Assembly (NCBI GenBank): GCA_949987705.1
Contig: OX465286.1
Coordinates: 16,195,676 to 16,259,675 of the forward strand
Source of the DNA: Thereva unica
Lineage: Eukaryota; Arthropoda; Insecta; Diptera; Therevidae
Length of the DNA stretch: 64,000 nt
Reading direction: 5' to 3'
Under the pieces are notes generated by a model. It had not been told where the DNA came from, did not search any database, and saw nothing but the letters and a program-made list of their open reading frames with translations. Shown here in pieces: positions 42,338-51,941 of the stretch (position 1 is its first letter; each line of letters begins with the position of its first letter). A program made the position numbers and the translations under genes.

Positions 42338-42646
42338 ACGTAACGTAACGTATTTTTCGTAACAGAAATAAGAGGCGTATCTCTCCCATCCATATTTTCA
42401 CGCCAATATCTTTATAGTAATAGTAACGATGATTTCACACTTTCGATGGGCTTTTGTTAGAAAATCCGTCAAATTCTCGATTTATTATGACGCCCTTGTT
42501 TCCATCCCTTAGCAATTAATAACGCTCAAGCCTTCACTTTTCGGGAGCCAGTTTCCATTCAAAAATCATGTGTAAACTTCGCTAGCGTGAAAATATGGGT
42601 AGAATACGCCTCTTATTTCTGTTACGAAAAATACGTTACGTTTCGT
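42338..42646. mobile_element. 309-bp long-TIR MITE with TA duplication
   Basis: Arms of about 65 bp: left 'acgtaacgtaacgtattttt', 'cgtaacagaaataagaggcg'; right 'cgcctcttatttctgttacg', 'aaaaatacgttacgtttcgt'. TA on both sides (42336-42337, 42647-42648). No ORF. Long arms make it able to fold into a hairpin. Confidence 0.75.
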
Positions 42647-42649
42647 TAT

Positions 42650-43300
42650 CCTCAGTTCGCATACAGTTTAAACATATTCAACTGAGGAAAAAGCAAACCT
42701 CAGTTCGCACAACGGGTCCCGAACTGAAGTTGAATGTAAAATCTCGCTCAAAAGATGGTAATTAACATTCCAGTGGGCTCTCGCATTTCTGATTTCTGGT
42801 GAAAAAGCAACAATTTGCACGAACTGAACATAAACTGGACTTTAGCCGGTGAAGCCACTTACGTGGATTGAACTGAACATTATTGAACTGAGGTCGGGGT
42901 GAAGCCGGGCCATTAAGCTTTAGTTTAACTCATACAAAGCTTTAGTTTTTGTTGATGTATTGCTTCATGTTTCAGGCAATTATGTTGGTGGTGACCGGGA
43001 AGGGTATCATTTAGCATACTCAATAGACCGGTTCTGGTTCGATTACAAAGGCTAAGCAGCATTGGACGTAATTAGTACTCAGTTGGGAGACCGTATTGAT
43101 AATACGATACTTGCGTTTACAAATATAAAGTTTTCGACATAGGCACAGTTATTATTCACATATCCACGCCGAATTTTTCAAACTTTTCGGAATCCCTTTT
43201 AAACTCGGAATCGAGGAGCAATGATTTTTTTCCGGGGGCCAAATGAGGCATTTCCGTAGGACGCGGCGCGAATGAGGCAAGGGATAAGATACATCTGCTT
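42650..43300 (+). repeat. S-family repeat, 5S-bearing, inside hAT composite 2
   Basis: 'cctcagttcgcacaacgggt', 'ttctgatttctggtgaaaaa', 'gtgaagccgggccattaagc', the 5S-like core (42990-43120), 'aatataaagttttcgacata', 'ggcgcgaatgaggcaaggga'. Collinear with 28360-28910. Confidence 0.65.
42990..43120 (+). mobile_element. 5S rRNA-derived SINE-like core, copy 4
   Basis: 'gcatactcaatagaccggtt', 'ctggttcgattacaaaggct', 'aagcagcattggacgtaatt', 'agtactcagttgggagaccg' align without large gaps to 5S rRNA from about position 18 to the end of box C. By eye about 32 of 41 bases agree over the box A to box C span. Mismatches are mostly G-to-A and C-to-T, as decay of a GC-rich ancestor gives. The 3' body is shared with copies 1 and 3. 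Confidence 0.8.
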
Positions 43301-43715
43301 CCTTCGCCTGCCTATGACGACTATATCATCTGCATATGCCATTAGCTGAATAGACTTGTTTAGAATTGTCGCTCTAGTTTCAATACGTTCCTACCGGACC
43401 GTTTTAGTTAATAAGATGTTAAGTAGTAAGCAGTAAGTCTCCTTTTACCTGAGGCCTCTGTTCGCATCGAAAAATTGCTCCGTACTCTCACTCCGTTTAT
43501 CATTCGATGAGGTTTTAGTGATTTGAATTAATTGGTCTGGAAAGTTCAGTTCCACCATTGCTTCGTAGATTTTTGATCGTAGCGCAAGATCATATTCTGT
43601 CTTAAACTCAATGAAAAAGTGTTAAACTCTTAATATTAAACTCTTTCGTCTTTTCAATTACCTGTCTTAATGCGAATATATGATCGGTTGTGGACTTTTG
43701 TTTCCTGAATTTGGC
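43300..43715 (-). pseudogene. LINE RT fragment inside hAT composite 2
   Basis: 'cctatgacgactatatcatc', 'tgcatatgccattagctgaa' (reverse complement of 'LMAYADDIVVIG') and 'ggaaagttcagttccaccat' match 29330-29590. More deleted than the copy in composite 1. Confidence 0.65.
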
Positions 43716-43769
43716 GGCACACTTCAGGAATTTCAGGCACATTGGTTGAGAATCACTGTGCTAGTGGGT

Positions 43770-45400
43770 TATAAGGGGTTATCTTATAGGGGTTGACAAA
43801 CTTTGAACTGATTTAATTGCTTAAAATACAAGGGCTTACGTCAACGGCTTGGAGTTTAAAAACTCGCCAATCATTTAAGACATATAATACTACCCCCAAA
43901 AATTCTTACCCTTTGGAATCGAAAAAAAAACACACAAAACAAAAAGCGAAAAAAAAAACCCCAAAAGCCAACAACGAACTACTGACCTACAGTAATTTAT
44001 TAGGCGACGACGTCTTATTTAAAAATCAAAGCACTTAAGACGATAAAATGTTAATTCCCAATCGGGCATAAAGAATTTAAATTTCATCAACATCATTCTC
44101 GCGTCGTCTTCGTTAAAAACATTTATTGTGAAATTGTTTTGCCGGTACACAACACGCATTCCCGCATATCTCTCTCAAATCTAGTCCACAGTTGAAACAT
44201 TTAAATGCTTTGAACCCGGATACACTCACGCCGGCGTGTATTATTGTATTTCATTTCATTTCATTTTTTTTTGTTTTCTTTTCATTTATTTATTTTTTTT
44301 TTTCTTTTCTTAAACTCATCGTCCACCTATAATATAAGCCATCGTCCATCCATGCCGAGAGGCTACAAGAAGCGGAATACCACTATGCACGACAGTTTAC
44401 ATATGCATGTTATATATATAGAAGCACACCACCCAGTCACAGGTCCATAAGAGACACAAGGTAAAAGCCGTGTGTCTTTTGTTCTTCTATACGTTTACTA
44501 ATTCACTTGTCCCACCCGATGATGGTCTCCCATAAGAGAATATCTTTTTAGTTTTTTCGATATATACGCAACTAATTAAAAATCACCTCACACATTTGTG
44601 ACTTGTTTAACAAAATTCCACAGCAATTATAATTAATCACAATCATGCTAAAGAGAACGAGGCGCACACAGAACACCCGATAATGTGGTATATATGGGAA
44701 GAGAAAGGAGCAGCAGCGCAGCACAGGCAGGCACAGGGGGCACACACCAATATATGTCGAAAAAAATCGCTGATAATAAGGAGCACAGCACAGCAAAAAC
44801 AACGATAAAAATAAAGTAAAATATAAAAGATTATATATGGAAATAAAAAAGCACACCCCCATAACAACGGCAGTCACAAAACGCAAAGAAATTGGCATGC
44901 CTAGTCCGAAGCCAAACTCCGCATAACAATTCAATCCGAAAATTGAATATGAAATTGCAGGGACACACCACCATGTGACTTGCATAACTGCCAACGGGCC
45001 CGCGAGCTGCCTGCCGGTACTACCTATAAGCGGATTTTAATATTCATAATCACCGGTGTGTGGACAACATATTTCGTTACATTGCCGCCAACGAAACCAA
45101 AAAAAAAAAAACGAACAACAAATTAAATAAATAAAACAAAATCTGAGAGCCCCCACCTTTGCCCGATGGCGAAGCGTTAAAATTGACACAAAAAATACTT
45201 TCAACAGAAGGTCTGTGCTATGGCATCTCGATTAACAGCAGACCGAACCTAATTAGACTTGACGGAGATACACTAAATATAGTATAGTAGAGACACTCTG
45301 ACCAGTATAAACACTCTGACTAGTATTAACACTCTGACTGCTGCAACCCATCTAGACTCCAGAATAATACAGTACAAAGCGATTTATCCAGTTGTTCACA
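43770..45400. other. AT-rich spacer; (ATTTC)n and a small 3x tandem repeat
   Basis: No gene recognised. 'catttcatttcattt' near 44250. At 45292-45345 a ~17-base unit 'aacactctgactagtatt' is repeated three times. A 140-codon minus-strand ORF (44994-44572) is rich in hydrophobic codons from AT-rich DNA and has no recognisable domain. Confidence 0.35.
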
Positions 45401-45416
45401 GTAAAAAAGAAGCTCC

Positions 45417-46009
45417 CAGGGGCGGCGCTTTCATAAGTGCGAATAGTGCACTTGCACCGGGCGCAATTGGTCGGGGGCGTAGTTTCAGACAACAAAAATG
45501 GGCTGCAATCGTTCACTCCCTTTTGAAATGCGATGAAGAGTCGCATACCCACCCTGTCGCAAGAGCCAGCTTTTCCAACGTCATACGTCAGAATGCTTTA
45601 GCTTGTTGTTGTTGTTTTTAATCTTAATTCTCCCTTCGGCCATTCTTTTTCTTTTTCTAGCAAAAAGGAGACAAGAAATAACACGCTGTCAAAAAGTTGA
45701 ATTCAGAGGTCCAAAAAATCTGCTCAGTCCATCGCCCTCTCTAACTCCGCGAAAACGACGTTTTCAGCAGATTTTTGTTGTTTGATGTTGACCCATATGA
45801 AACTCCCGATGCAATCTTTTCGTTATGTTATTTGCATTATTATGTTGCAATCCTAAATTTTGTGCAAACTATGAAAATTATTACTCCCAACGATACAGCG
45901 AGTCTTTGTGTCTCTTTCCATTGTCCTTGATTGCGTTAAAAAGCGAACAGCTTATGGGGCGCAATATGGCATAGGGCACCGGGCGCAAAAAACCCAAGCG
46001 CCGCCCCTG
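45417..46009 (+). mobile_element. 593-bp GGCGC-ended hAT MITE, complete, perfect duplication
   Basis: TIRs 'caggggcggcgctt' and 'aagcgccgcccctg' are perfect; flanks 'gaagctcc' at 45409-45416 and 46010-46017 are identical. Subterminal blocks 'gcacttgcaccgggcgcaat' (left) and 'gggcaccgggcgcaaaaaac' (right) are themselves partly inverted. The middle has no long ORF, so it is a non-autonomous hAT. Other copies: 2388, 24507, 30466 (reverse), 49237. Confidence 0.9.
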
Positions 46010-46017
46010 GAAGCTCC

Positions 46018-46385
46018 TCACCTTTTCCAACGTCCAATCTAAAACTCCTTAGTAGGTCCAAATATTGCTCAACTGTGATGTCTGCTACAATGACCCATTT
46101 TTGTTCATACAATTGTCCTTATATCCTGATTACGTGGCAGCTGGCCTTAGTATGTTAATTTTTTCTAAAGGCTTGCAGTTCTGTGATTTCATACAATTCG
46201 CTGTTGTATCTCCTACGATATATTTCATCCATCATTCTTTAAGGGGAGCACATAAACGGGTATTGCGATCCATTTTATTTAGACTATTGTGCCCATTCCG
46301 TCGTTAAAAACCTTCCAGGTTAAAGCTTAGGTTACAGCCTAAAATTGATTTCAGATTCAAATCTCAAAATCTCTATGGGAACAGG
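46018..46385. other. unassigned spacer
   Basis: An 80-codon frame lies at 46065-46307 with no recognisable domain. It could be tail sequence of the LINE that follows; not resolved. Confidence 0.25.
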
Positions 46386-46389
46386 GAAG

Positions 46390-46740
46390 CCGCAATGAAG
46401 GAGATTCAATCTCCTCCTCGTTGCAGCCTTACCAGTCGCACAACAAGTGCTATGCAAATTTGGGAGCTGCCGCGATAGCCTCTAGCCGGTAGGCAAATTG
46501 CAAGCAGGGGAGTAGGTTCACTGTAAGACCTCCCTAATATGCCTGCTAATGGGTCGATACGATTTCGCATCCTTATATGACCCTCTTCCCAATTTAGGTA
46601 TAAAGACCACCATAGCATCTCTCCAACATCCCGGAATATGTATCAGCGCAAACCTACCCCGGATTTTTTTGACGAAGAATGGTGAGAATCTTTCATCAGT
46701 CGATCGATGCTCGACCGCCTATCACGCATGAGAGGAGAAA
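46390..46740 (-). pseudogene. R1-like LINE, displaced early-RT fragment
   Basis: On the minus strand, with shifts, 'FIPKLGRGSYKDAKSYRPIS' (~46600-46540), the R1-group RT motif that should precede the YADD box. Here it lies beyond the C-terminal end of the copy at 46780-48510, so it belongs to a second copy or a rearranged piece. Confidence 0.6.
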
Positions 46741-46779
46741 CCACTGAGGATCCGCACTCAGACAGTAGCATCAACTTCT

Positions 46780-48510
46780 TACTGACTGAACTTACCACCC
46801 CTTTGGCGTTTGTCCCGCCCGACATCGCCCGCGTCCCTACGGTATTGGCGAAAAAATTCTAGGGCTCCGTGGAGACGAATCAGAGACCCTCCGTCTTCTT
46901 CGATTTTAGGATGGCTTGGACAAACCGCGCCACCCTCGACCATTCCTCGGGGCCTCGAAGCATTATCCCAACAATTGTGTCGGAGGTCGAAGTGGAGTCC
47001 TCGTAGGAGCATGCAGCATCCACCATCAAACCCATTTTCTTCAGGTACGCATGGAAGAAACCATGCCCTGGCAACAATCGGGTCAGGTAGTAGTCAACCT
47101 CGCCGAACTCCCGGTCTACCAGCAGCTGGCCGATCAGTGGGACTGGCCGCCTGTCCCTGAAATCACCCTCCCAACACCCGGACCACCATGGTGTTGGCCC
47201 TGGCAACCCTCGCCGCCTCGCGTTTACCCAGCCTGGTCCTCTCTCTGTGGACGAACTGTCTCTCCTGTGCTATTAGTTCAAGGACGATCCCGGCGACCAC
47301 CAGCACTGCGGGCTCGGGGACTATGCGGTAGGAGCACGCGAGACGACGAGCCCCTCTTTATTGCACTGTGCTATGCGCTTACGGTAATTTTCATATCGAC
47401 TAAGCGACGCTACCACCGCTGCTGGCTTGTCCGCTACTCGCAATATGTGTACCCCGAAGGATGACTTGTTATCAAGCATCACTCCGAGGTACTCACGGGG
47501 TTCGTTGATGCATCTGTTGCATCTCCCGCCTTGAAGTTGCGCAGCGTGTCAATGTGTTTTTTCGTGAGTAGAACGATCTCCGTTTTGTGAGCTGCAAGCT
47601 GAAGCCCGCAGTCGTCCATCCAGGAAGAGATTCTACACATTGCCTGGTTGTGGCGCATCTGCGCGGCTTCAACGTCTCTTGCGGTGATGCTCACCGCGAC
47701 GTCGTCTGCGTACCCAACCAGGAAGACACCCTTGGGCATATCCAAACGTGTTCCAAACGTCGGGTCCCAGAATGGAGCCTTGGGCTGCGCAAGATGTTAT
47801 CTCTCTTCTAACCTACCCCGAAGTAGCAACATCAGGATTGGTAGGATCTCTTTCCAGCTCCTCCGAAGAAGAGCCACGAACATCTGGTCTTTTCCAGGAG
47901 CCTTGAAGGAGTTGCAGATGCCAATGGTCCAGTTGATCTTACCCGCAATACAGTTTGCCTGTAATGTTCTCTATAAAGAACCCTGCATGAGTCTTGTGGG
48001 AGACAAGGCCATTTCAGTGATACTTAGACAAGACCCTGTGTAATATCATATGGAACTTAGTCTATCTCTTCACAGAAGGCTTTCCATCATCACCCTTTGT
48101 TGTAATCCGTATGAGCTGCTTTCGGGTAGAAGTCTCAGTTACTCGAGACCTTATAGCCCTATTGAAAATCTACCTAATTTATCTCCTTGGCCTGTGCAGA
48201 GATCATTGATCCACCCCGCACCCGTTCGGTTGTTACTTCGTAGTTTCGTAGGGTAGTTGCTTTTAAAGGTGGCTGCCACGATCGTTTCCTGTAGATCGGT
48301 CTCAGTGATGGGGCTATTACCTATGACTCCTAACCTACAAAGGTGTTCTCTGAGCTTGGATATACAAAAAATAGAGACAAAACCTGAAGGCTGTACGATA
48401 AGCCTAACCCGACTAATGTGTCTATATACATCGAGGCTATGACAGGCCTAGACATTCCTACGTCTCCTGGTAGTACTACTTTCGCCGCTACCTGATCTAT
48501 GGAGGCAAGC
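46780..48510 (-). pseudogene. R1-like LINE (linker, RT, C-terminus), decayed
   Basis: Minus strand, from high to low coordinate: EN-RT linker 'ITETDLQETIVAATFKSNYP' (~48310-48250), 'WTIGICNSFKAPGKDQ' (~47935-47885, drifted RT start), 'FLVGYADDVAVSITARDVEA' (~47725-47665, catalytic YADD), 'DDCGLQLAAHKTEIVLLTKK' (~47620-47555), and the C-terminal 'YYLTRLLPGHGFFHAYLKKM' (~47090-47030). The wording of the YADD and thumb blocks is that of R1-group LINEs. GVPQG block not found; multiple stops. Confidence 0.75.
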
Positions 48511-48529
48511 AGCAAAAAAGGAAGACGAT

Positions 48530-48890
48530 ATACCAGGGTGTAGGCTTTCTCGTGCCTAAACCTTTAGTTAATATGTGACAAACACGTTCTTTCGACATTT
48601 TAATAGCCTCTGCTATCTCTCTCACTTTAATTCGGCAGTTGTCTAGCACCATTTGGTGAACTTGAGCGATGTTATCATCAGTAGTTACCATTTTTGGACA
48701 TCCCGAACATTCATCGTCTCCCAAGCTCTCACGGCCACGTTTAAATTCAACTGCCCAAAATTTCACTGTGGTAAATGATGGTGCAGGGTCCCCCGTACAC
48801 CCAGTCCAACTCATCTTATTTGCGTAGGCGTATTGCCTTTCAAAAACAAAAATTTAATGACAGCTCGATACTTAATTTTTTCCGTTTTCA
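48530..48890 (-). pseudogene. mariner transposase N-terminal fragment
   Basis: Minus strand: 'KIKYRAVIKFLFLKGNTPTQI' split across a one-base shift in a G run (~48790), then 'GDPAPSFTTVKFWAVEFKRG' (~48787-48730), 'DDECSGCPKMVTTDDNIAQV' and 'MVLDNCRIKVREIAEAIKMS' to 'RVCHILTKGLG' (~48545). This is the two helix-turn-helix DNA-binding region of mariner transposases ahead of the catalytic domain. The catalytic D,D34D part is absent; the frame ends near 48530. Confidence 0.8.
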
Positions 48891-48892
48891 CA

Positions 48893-48945
48893 AAATACGA
48901 CACGATACGATACGACACGACACGATACGACACAACGATTCGCTC
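48893..48945 (+). repeat. short 'acgac/acgat' tandem repeat
   Basis: 'acgacacgatacgatacgac', 'acgacacgatacgacac': roughly ten 5-base units upstream of the mariner fragment. Confidence 0.7.
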
Positions 48946-49776
48946 AAACGACTGTCAAATGACAACTGCGCGTCCAAAATGGCTGAAACTTTGGTGAGTA
49001 ACTGTCAAAAGATGCACTCTCACTCAGTCTCACTGTCTCCCAGATGGTCTGGGATTAGAGCCACACCTTAAGCTTATCCCAGATAGTCGGCCTTGTGCGT
49101 GATGTAGATATATCTGGACAAGCTTCATATATACAAAAGGTAGCAGTGTTCATTTTCTTAGGGGATTATGTTCCTTCCCCCGTTTTGCGAGTCCTTTTGG
49201 ATCAGGATGTGGTTCTCGCTATGGATTTGAAGGGTGCAAAGGCGGCGCTTTCATAGGTGGGAATGGTGCACTTGCACCGGGCGCAATTTTTCGGGACGCA
49301 ATTTCAGAAATTATGATTTAAAAAAAATTAAAACTTTGGGGAAAAAATATGAAAAGTATTCTCACGGGTGCAAGAAATTACACAAATTTATCCAATTTTT
49401 GTCCCTGTACTTTCTCATGCAAGAAAAAACGGGGAAATTTCGGTTCTCCTCGTGCAGGAAGTTTCCAGAGATTTTAGCTTCGCGATTCGAGAAATCGGGA
49501 AAAAATCTTCCAGGTGAAAGAAAGATCTCTCATTTATTTGGAGCACTTTTTGAAAATTCCTTAAAAAGCACCCTATCCACTCACACAAAGGAAAAATTGT
49601 TCCGATGGCTCTGAATTGTGTATTGCTGTTTACTGTGATTGATATAAACTTGTACTTTTAAATTCTGTTTAAAGAATTGTTAAAAGAGGTAAATGAACGA
49701 AATGAGGAGAGCATAACTCCTTGTGGCGAGAAATCCTCTTGAATTGCTCTTTTTTTGTTTGCTCCTTTAAACCCCC

Positions 49777-50670
49777 GGCTTCAACGGCCTCAGTTCAATA
49801 AAGTTCAATTCAATCTACATAAATGGCTTCGTCGCCGCACAGTGGGGCAAAAGGCCGAAAATTTGGCCAAAAGTCTTTAACATTAACCAATTAATTTGAA
49901 ATTTGGTATACGGGGGTTTTTCGGGTCGCTGATTTCGAATTTAGCGGCCTCATTTTAATAAAAAATAATAAAATATTAAATAAAAACTTGTAAGGAAATC
50001 ACTCCTGAAAATATTAACCATGTAGTCCAACAAAGGATTTATTGAACGTCTAGGTCTAATGATCTTTACAAATCGCAAATAAGTGGATACGAGTATTTTA
50101 AATCTTTAAAACGGAAAATTCAGAACATTTTTTTTTGCAAATAATAGTATAATATACACTATTTTATGATAACACTTACCATTTCACATGTATTTGCAAA
50201 AAAAAACTGATATTTTGACCCTAAAACTCCTAGATGAAGGGTAGAAAATCGGTAGACTTTATAACCCCTTAGAAGTTAAAGGACACCTGACCGCCATAAA
50301 CCAGTTTAATGTGTGGCAAGGGTCTCCTACTAGATACAATATTTATCAGACAAAAAGTTCGAAAATCGAACTTCGATTTTTCGACTTTTGGGCCAGCTTT
50401 TTGGCATGTTCAGTTCATGCTTGAAATTGTTATTTCGCCAGAAGTTAGAAATGCAAAAAGCTCACTGGAATGATTTTCCATTATTCCAGTTGATTATTCT
50501 CTTTTGAGCAATTTTCAATCCCAATTTAATATTCTGTTGGGCGAATTCAGGCTTTACTTTTCCTGAGTTCAATATTTGAAACTGAATGGAAGCTCAGGCA
50601 AAAAGTGAAGTTCAGTACACTAATTTACTTGAACTTGCGCAGTTTGGCCGATGAAGCCGGTGGCATCACT
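49777..50670 (-). repeat. S-family repeat, reverse copy, interrupted
   Basis: 'cggcctcagttcaataaagt' to 'catctacataaatggctt'-like text (49785-49850) and 'atgttcagttcatgcttgaa', 'attccagttgattattctct', 'cttgcgcagtttggccgatg' (50408-50665) match 38005-38370. Between them lies about 550 bases starting 'cacagtggggcaaaaggccg' (49857) that is foreign to the family. No 5S core. Confidence 0.55.
49857..50405. mobile_element. insertion within the S-family copy, class unknown
   Basis: Begins 'cacagtggggcaaaaggccg', a start seen in some DNA transposons (CACAGTG), and ends in 'ttttcgacttttgggccagc'. The two ends share only a short inverted 'ggccaaaag / cttttgggcc' element. No ORF. Limits are set only by comparison with 38005-38370. 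Confidence 0.35.
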
Positions 50671-51150
50671 GTCTAAAAAATTATTATGGCCAGTTTCCCA
50701 CGGGCCAACCAACAAAAATTGGCTGTAATCGTCAATTCCCTGTTGAAATGCGATGAATAATCGCATGGGTTTTCACAAGACCCAACTTTTCCAACAAACT
50801 ATACGTTAGAATGCTTTAGCTTGTTGCTTTTGCTTTTATTATTAATTATTCCTTCTGCCATTTCCTTTATTTTCTTTCCCTAGCAAAAGGGAGGCAAAAA
50901 TCAACAACAACCACACAGCTGTCAAAAAGTTGATTCAAAAACTCCGTGAAAGAATTCAAGGGTTTAGAAAATCTGCCCGCCCCATCGTCCTCGCCTATTC
51001 TCTGCTCCGCAAACGATGTTTTCAGCAGAATTTTGGTGGTTGGATGTTGACCCATGTAAAACTTCCTATACTTTCTTTTTTTATCTTATACGCATTATTA
51101 TGGTGCAATCTTAAATTTTGCGCAAACTATGAAAAATATTTCACCCATTA

Positions 51151-51827
51151 GCTACCCAGTAGGAATTCTAGGAAGGCCTTACCGATGGAGCACTGAAATA
51201 AGTACTCATCTGATAAGGGGTACCCCTTATTTTCTTGGTGCTAGATGAGCCCTTACAAACCCCATTACAAGAGAAGGCAGATGGTAAGGTGTAGTCCAGA
51301 ATTATACCCAAACAAGTGAGAATCTGCCCGATGACTCAAGGGAGCTTTCCTGGAGTTTTCATAAATTTTGTAGAAAAAAAGAAAACGGGCAATTATATTC
51401 GTCGACATAAAATGCGACATTAGCATACTCAATAGCCCGGCTCTCATTCGATACGGAGGACAAGCAGCTTTAGAAGTGGTTAGAATTTAGTTGGGGGACT
51501 GCTTAGGTAAAGCCACTCTCGGGCTTGGAAAGAAAAGGCATTTGTAAAAGATGAACAAAATAAGAGCATTTCGATACCGGATCACATATCCACAGGCGCC
51601 CATGAATATTTTTTTTTGCAATGTTCCATTTGCTGCCTTACTATACCCCTTACAGATGAGCAGTTCTACAAGTACTCTAAGGTAAGTACTAAAGTAAGGC
51701 CTTACCTCCTATGATATCGTGTGTAAAAGTAAGCACTTCTGTAAGGGGTGTGGTAAGGCCTACCCCTTCCTTACCAGTAAGTGCTGATTTCAGTACTTCT
51801 GTAAGCTTACCGGTCCTACTGGGTAGT
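51151..51827. mobile_element. CTACCCAGTAGGA-ended element containing a 5S core
   Basis: Ends 'ctacccagtagga' and 'tcctactgggtag' are perfect 13-bp inverted repeats. Subterminal 'aaggccttacc', 'gtactc', 'taagtact' words recur on both sides. Comparison with the 593-bp MITE shows it interrupts that element after 'gcaaactatgaaaaatattt'. No clear target duplication. Confidence 0.6.
51400..51525 (+). mobile_element. 5S rRNA-derived SINE-like core, copy 5
   Basis: 'gcgacattagcatactcaat', 'agcccggctctcattcgata', 'caagcagctttagaagtggt', 'tagaatttagttgggggact' align with 5S rRNA from the 5' third to past box C. It shares the downstream 'ggtaaagccactctcgggct' with copy 2 (35182), forming a second subfamily. 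It lies inside the CTACCCAGTAGGA-ended element. Confidence 0.75.
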
Positions 51828-51941
51828 GTTTGGATTTTTTTCCATTGTACTTCACTGCGTTCAAAAATGAACAGGTTATGAGGCGCAATATGGCAAAGTA
51901 CACCGGGCGCAAAAAACCCAAGCGCCGGCCCTGGAAGGGTG

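Larger units (their letters stand above)
42114..43758 (+). mobile_element. hAT-ended composite, copy 2, perfect 8-bp duplication
   Basis: Ends 'cagtgattctcaacc' and 'ggttgagaatcactg'; flanks 'tgctagtg' at 42106-42113 and 43759-43766 are identical. Cargo, in the same order as copy 1: 5S-bearing S-family sequence (42650-43300) and the antisense RT fragment (43300-43715). It differs in having a 309-bp MITE (42338-42646) and lacking several segments of copy 1. No transposase, so it must be mobilised in trans. Confidence 0.88.
49237..51933 (+). mobile_element. GGCGC-ended hAT MITE expanded by nested insertions
   Basis: Left end 'caaaggcggcgctttcatag', right end 'cccaagcgccggccctg', flanks 'gaagggtg' at 49229-49236 and 51934-51941 identical. 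Parts of the MITE survive at 49237-49312, 50703-51150 and 51828-51933, in the order of the 593-bp copy. Two insertions separate them: 49313-50702 (S-family reverse copy, itself interrupted) and 51151-51827 (TIR element holding a 5S core). Confidence 0.8.

Noticed and set aside
44572..44994. 140-codon minus-strand ORF with many hydrophobic residues
   Set aside because: AT-rich spacer; likely a chance frame, no conserved motif.
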